DNA of 64,000 bases, from positions 1 through 64,000 of IMG/VR virus record IMGVR_UViG_3300030090_005798. The stretch is one strand, 5' to 3'. How positions within the stretch are numbered: the first letter of the stretch is position 1; the number at the start of each line of letters is the position of its first letter. The notes under the pieces are model-generated. The model was not told the DNA's origin, did not search any database, and saw only the letters and a list, made by a program, of their open reading frames with translations. This DNA is from a virus. This document shows, piece after piece, positions 61,422 through 64,000 of this stretch. The position numbers and the translations under genes are program-made.

Positions 61422-62717
61422 TTATAGACCTATATTGTAAGGTTTCTTATCATTACCCTTTAAGTAATAATAACCTCTATCAAATCCACCTGCTCCATAA
61501 GTATCTGGCAATGCTCCAGCAGCACCAGAGTAGAACAAGCCTTGATCTGTTTGATTAGAACCTCCAATTTGAGTAGAGAAAACAAGATCAATTGTCTCGT
61601 TATCATCAAGACCTTGAGAGAACCCTTGAGAGTCCAATACAGCCTTTTGCATAACAAAGTTGTGCTTTGTAGTGCCGTCTTCTCCCTTAACGTCCAATGT
61701 GATATTTGTTGTTTCTTCTCCAGCAGAGCCTGTCAAAATCTTGTCAATTTGACCAGCACTGAAGTTTTTAAGCAATGCACTAACAGACATTGTTACGTTA
61801 ATTGGGAAGTCCAAAGGCTTGGCTACTGCTTTAGCAGAACCAAGAGCCTCAATAGGAGTCCTTGAAAGAGGAACCTCAATAGAAGCACTCTGAACATGCA
61901 TATCCCCAAGATCTGTCCCTCCAAATGTAAACGATTCATTTGAGAAACTAAGAGTAACATCTTCTGGCCTAAGAACAAGAACGTCCATGTTTCCAGTGCT
62001 AGGCACACCAAGCATAAGTTGGCCAGTGTCTGCTCTCATTCCATTTCTTGCCAAGGCTGGATTATAAAGACCAGAGTTTGCGGTATCAAATGAAATGTTT
62101 TCGGCTGTTCCATCAATATCAACTCTTGGAATTTCTCCCACAGCGAAGTTAACAGTATAGCTTTCAAAGTTACAGTTTCCTAATGAAACCACATCTTGTG
62201 CTGCTAATTCCGAAGTTGTAAAACGTCCAGTTGGATTATCAATAAAAGACCCTTGAGGCGCGGTAGTTCCTGCTGTTGTAAAAGCATCCTCACCTTCTGC
62301 TGTAGTTAAAACATAAAGGTTTTTCTCTCTTTTAGCAGGGTCTTCGGAAAGAATGCCTTTAATAAATTGATCCTGTAAATCGCCAGCATCATCTTTTCCT
62401 GCTGGGTTAAATCCTAAATTACTCTCATTTTCCCCATTTCCAAGAAAGTATCCAACTGAAAATGATGGGTTTAAATCTCCGAGATTAATAGTTCCGATAC
62501 GCGCTAATTGTCCAAACTCTCTAACGTCCTGTCTTCCTCCTGCGAGGTCAACATCAAAAGAAAATGTGTCAATGCGGTGAAGCTGCGGAGGCAAAATGCC
62601 TGACAGCGCTGAAATTTTGCGAGAAGCTGAATCAGCAGCCCCAAATGTAGGCAAAATACCTGTTGGAGACACATAAACAGCCTTACTCTGCGAGATTACT
62701 CTAGTTCTAGAAGCCAT
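61422..62717 (-). CDS. Tail-tube-like structural protein, major
   Basis: 431 residues, Gly/Thr/Ala-rich, strand-dominated. Typical features: a GRQDVREFGQLARIGTINLG start region, LGNCNFESYTVNFAVGEIPR in the middle and DFPINVTMSVSALL towards the C-terminus. It is the largest of the two tube-like genes, with its own double GTGTAA element and terminator, consistent with a highly expressed virion component such as the major tail protein. Assigned by composition and position, not by a known domain. Confidence 0.55.
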   Translation of the reverse strand: MASRTRVISQSKAVYVSPTGILPTFGAADSASRKISALSGILPPQLHRIDTFSFDVDLAGGRQDVREFGQLARIGTINLGDLNPSFSVGYFLGNGENESNLGFNPAGKDDAGDLQDQFIKGILSEDPAKREKNLYVLTTAEGEDAFTTAGTTAPQGSFIDNPTGRFTTSELAAQDVVSLGNCNFESYTVNFAVGEIPRVDIDGTAENISFDTANSGLYNPALARNGMRADTGQLMLGVPSTGNMDVLVLRPEDVTLSFSNESFTFGGTDLGDMHVQSASIEVPLSRTPIEALGSAKAVAKPLDFPINVTMSVSALLKNFSAGQIDKILTGSAGEETTNITLDVKGEDGTTKHNFVMQKAVLDSQGFSQGLDDNETIDLVFSTQIGGSNQTDQGLFYSGAAGALPDTYGAGGFDRGYYYLKGNDKKPYNIGL

Positions 62718-62740
62718 ATTAATATATTAAAGTGAAATGT

Positions 62741-62756
62741 TTACACTTTCTTACAC
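62741..62756 (-). promoter_or_regulatory. Double GTGTAA element upstream of the major tail-tube-like gene
   Basis: Two GTGTAA copies (62741-62746 and 62751-62756), ten bases apart, lie 23 and 33 bases before the ATG at 62717. The doubling and the strong terminator suggest a high-level late promoter. Confidence 0.45.
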
Positions 62757-62760
62757 GGAT

Positions 62761-63645
62761 TTACAATCTAGGGAAACGATAAGTGCATAATTCAAAGTCT
62801 ATATAGCCAATTGAGATGTTTTTATTTAAATTTTCTCTAATTCTCTCTGAGACTATTTTTGAGACTGAAACTTCCTGAATATGAGATTTTGTAGGGCTAG
62901 ACTGAGCGTCAACCAAACTGTCGTAACTATATGGAAAATCTTTTAATGAAAAGGAAAACCCATAAGGAAAATCTTCATATGGGATATGAGTGATATCTTT
63001 TCTTACGGTGTCTCTAAACAAAGAAAGAACAGAATCTAATGTGTAGTTATCAAACGATAAAACCATGACCCTCATTCTTGTTCTTGTATCTTCCTCTCCT
63101 CCAAAAGAAAACTCTGTATTATCTGAGGAGGCTACAGAAATAAAACAAGCAGGTAGGAAATAAGTTGTTTCATCAAATTCCCCCGTTTTACTGTATTGAT
63201 AAGGTAACTCAGTAGCACTATCTTTAAAATCAGAGTGTATTATTATTTGGGCATCTGTGTCATTTGTGATGTAAGTATTTACTTCTTTTACAGTAGAATT
63301 GGCTGTTAATGCAGTAGAGCCTATTTCAGCGCCAGATGCTTGTGGAAATATCAATCTTCCATTTTCGTAATCTGTGAAAACTCCCCCATTTTCATCATAA
63401 TTTCCTGTGATAAAACTACTACCCAAAAAGAAGCCAGAGTTAGGATTGTCTACATTATGCTCACCAACTAGAGATCTATATTTTCCTTGAAAGGCTACAT
63501 GACTTGGAGGCACATCTGGAAAAGAGCCAGAAGTAAAAGCATTATCTAAATTAATCTTATATGCTTTTGCAGAACTACCAAGCAGTTGGTTTTCAAACCA
63601 TAGGTAGAAACTGGATAAAATATTCTGATCAAACTGCGCCTTCAT
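62761..63645 (-). CDS. Neck or tail-completion-like virion protein
   Basis: 294 residues, mixed alpha/beta (SSFYLWFENQLLGSSAKAY, TYITNDTDAQIIIHSDFKD). Position between the tail tube and the partial gene at the right edge fits a tail terminator or neck protein. No motif to prove it. ATGA overlap with the upstream gene. Confidence 0.45.
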   Translation of the reverse strand: MKAQFDQNILSSFYLWFENQLLGSSAKAYKINLDNAFTSGSFPDVPPSHVAFQGKYRSLVGEHNVDNPNSGFFLGSSFITGNYDENGGVFTDYENGRLIFPQASGAEIGSTALTANSTVKEVNTYITNDTDAQIIIHSDFKDSATELPYQYSKTGEFDETTYFLPACFISVASSDNTEFSFGGEEDTRTRMRVMVLSFDNYTLDSVLSLFRDTVRKDITHIPYEDFPYGFSFSLKDFPYSYDSLVDAQSSPTKSHIQEVSVSKIVSERIRENLNKNISIGYIDFELCTYRFPRL

Positions 63646-64000
63646 TTATCTAATCTTAATAATTTATTTTTAAAATCTTTTATTAACTTACCAACATATG
63701 GCATTCTTTTAAAACTTACACCAGAAGACCTGTTTTTGGCTTGTATACCTGTTCCAGAAGTAGAAGAGTCGAATCCAGTAGAACTAAATAAATACTGACC
63801 CAAGTTCGTTAAACCTCCCTCTTCAATACTTCTAGCCCAGCTTTTGCCAGCCATCCACGGTATTGGTGTTAACCCATAAATCTCTTCAATACTTGGTATA
63901 AAAAACGTGACTTGATACTTGCCAGCAGCATTCTTTCTTCTGACTTTGAATTTAATTTTTTCATTAAATATTCTAGAAATAACATCAGTTGGTCTATCTC
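63642..64000 (-). CDS. Partial virion protein, N-terminus beyond the right edge
   Basis: The reading frame stays open to base 64000 (first full codon at 63998), giving 119 visible residues, so the 70-residue ORF starting at 63854 is only the C-terminal part. Visible text: DRPTDVISRIFNEKIKFKVR, then ITFFIPSIEE-like VTFFIPSIEEIYG and GKSWARSIEEGGLTNLGQY. This reads as one protein without an internal start. Probably a neck or head-completion protein by position. No family recognised. Confidence 0.6.
   Translation of the reverse strand, partial: DRPTDVISRIFNEKIKFKVRRKNAAGKYQVTFFIPSIEEIYGLTPIPWMAGKSWARSIEEGGLTNLGQYLFSSTGFDSSTSGTGIQAKNRSSGVSFKRMPYVGKLIKDFKNKLLRLDK

Noticed and set aside
1-64000. 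tRNA genes, CRISPR arrays, transposases or integrase/attachment sites
   Set aside because: No cloverleaf with T-loop GTTCRA, no repeat-spacer pattern and no transposase- or integrase-like reading frame was seen by eye.

Overview
The window is part of the genome of a large tailed dsDNA bacteriophage. It has a late structural module with a TP901-type tape-measure protein, phage lysis genes, a full replication module and class I ribonucleotide reductase, with very tight gene packing (mostly ATGA, TAATG or TGATG junctions). There is no rRNA, no tRNA that I could see, and no host housekeeping block. Paired spanin-like genes, a beta-barrel outer-membrane protein and ADP-heptose genes point to a Gram-negative host. 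One secreted protein resembles a paralogous family I associate with Verrucomicrobiota, a weak hint about the host. Terminase, portal and major capsid genes are not visible and probably lie beyond the right edge.

Layout. (1) 1-6.2 kb, minus: a giant tail-fibre-like gene cut by the left edge, a small partner, a secreted protein and a head-associated protein. (2) 6.2-11.5 kb, minus: nuclease-like protein, sulfotransferase, HAD phosphatase, methyltransferase, split HldE heptose kinase/adenylyltransferase, cupin and a GT9-like glycosyltransferase. (3) 11.5-15.3 kb, minus: lysis (CHAP endolysin, holin, spanins), an outer-membrane beta-barrel with its own terminator, and HldD. (4) 15.3-28.4 kb, minus: replication and recombination, with a ClpA/B-like ATPase, a C-family DNA polymerase split into pieces with a DnaQ exonuclease gene between them, RecB-like nuclease, primase, DnaB, Vsr-like nuclease and RecA. 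(5) 28.5-34.7 kb, minus: GDP-mannose dehydratase, about six glycosyltransferases and a nucleotidyltransferase in one coupled operon. (6) 34.8-37.6 kb, minus: NrdA and NrdB. (7) 37.6-45.3 kb, mostly plus: sigma-like factor, glycosyltransferases, Hsp20, FmdB-like protein, ssDNA-binding-like protein, with one minus-strand structural gene embedded. (8) 45.3-64 kb, minus: tail tip/baseplate-like proteins, tape measure, chaperone candidates, two tail-tube-like paralogues and neck genes running off the right edge.

How it fits together: the virus carries its own replisome, nucleotide supply and sigma-like factor. It also carries a glycan workshop: ADP-heptose synthesis, GDP-4-keto-6-deoxymannose synthesis, about ten glycosyltransferase ORFs, a sulfotransferase and a methyltransferase. 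The glycan could decorate virions, host surface or DNA; the sequence does not say which. A GTGTAA element recurs immediately upstream of many transcription units and is a candidate phage-specific promoter. Several of these starts lack a Shine-Dalgarno sequence and may be leaderless or nearly so.

All family assignments come from reading motifs by eye; no database search was run.
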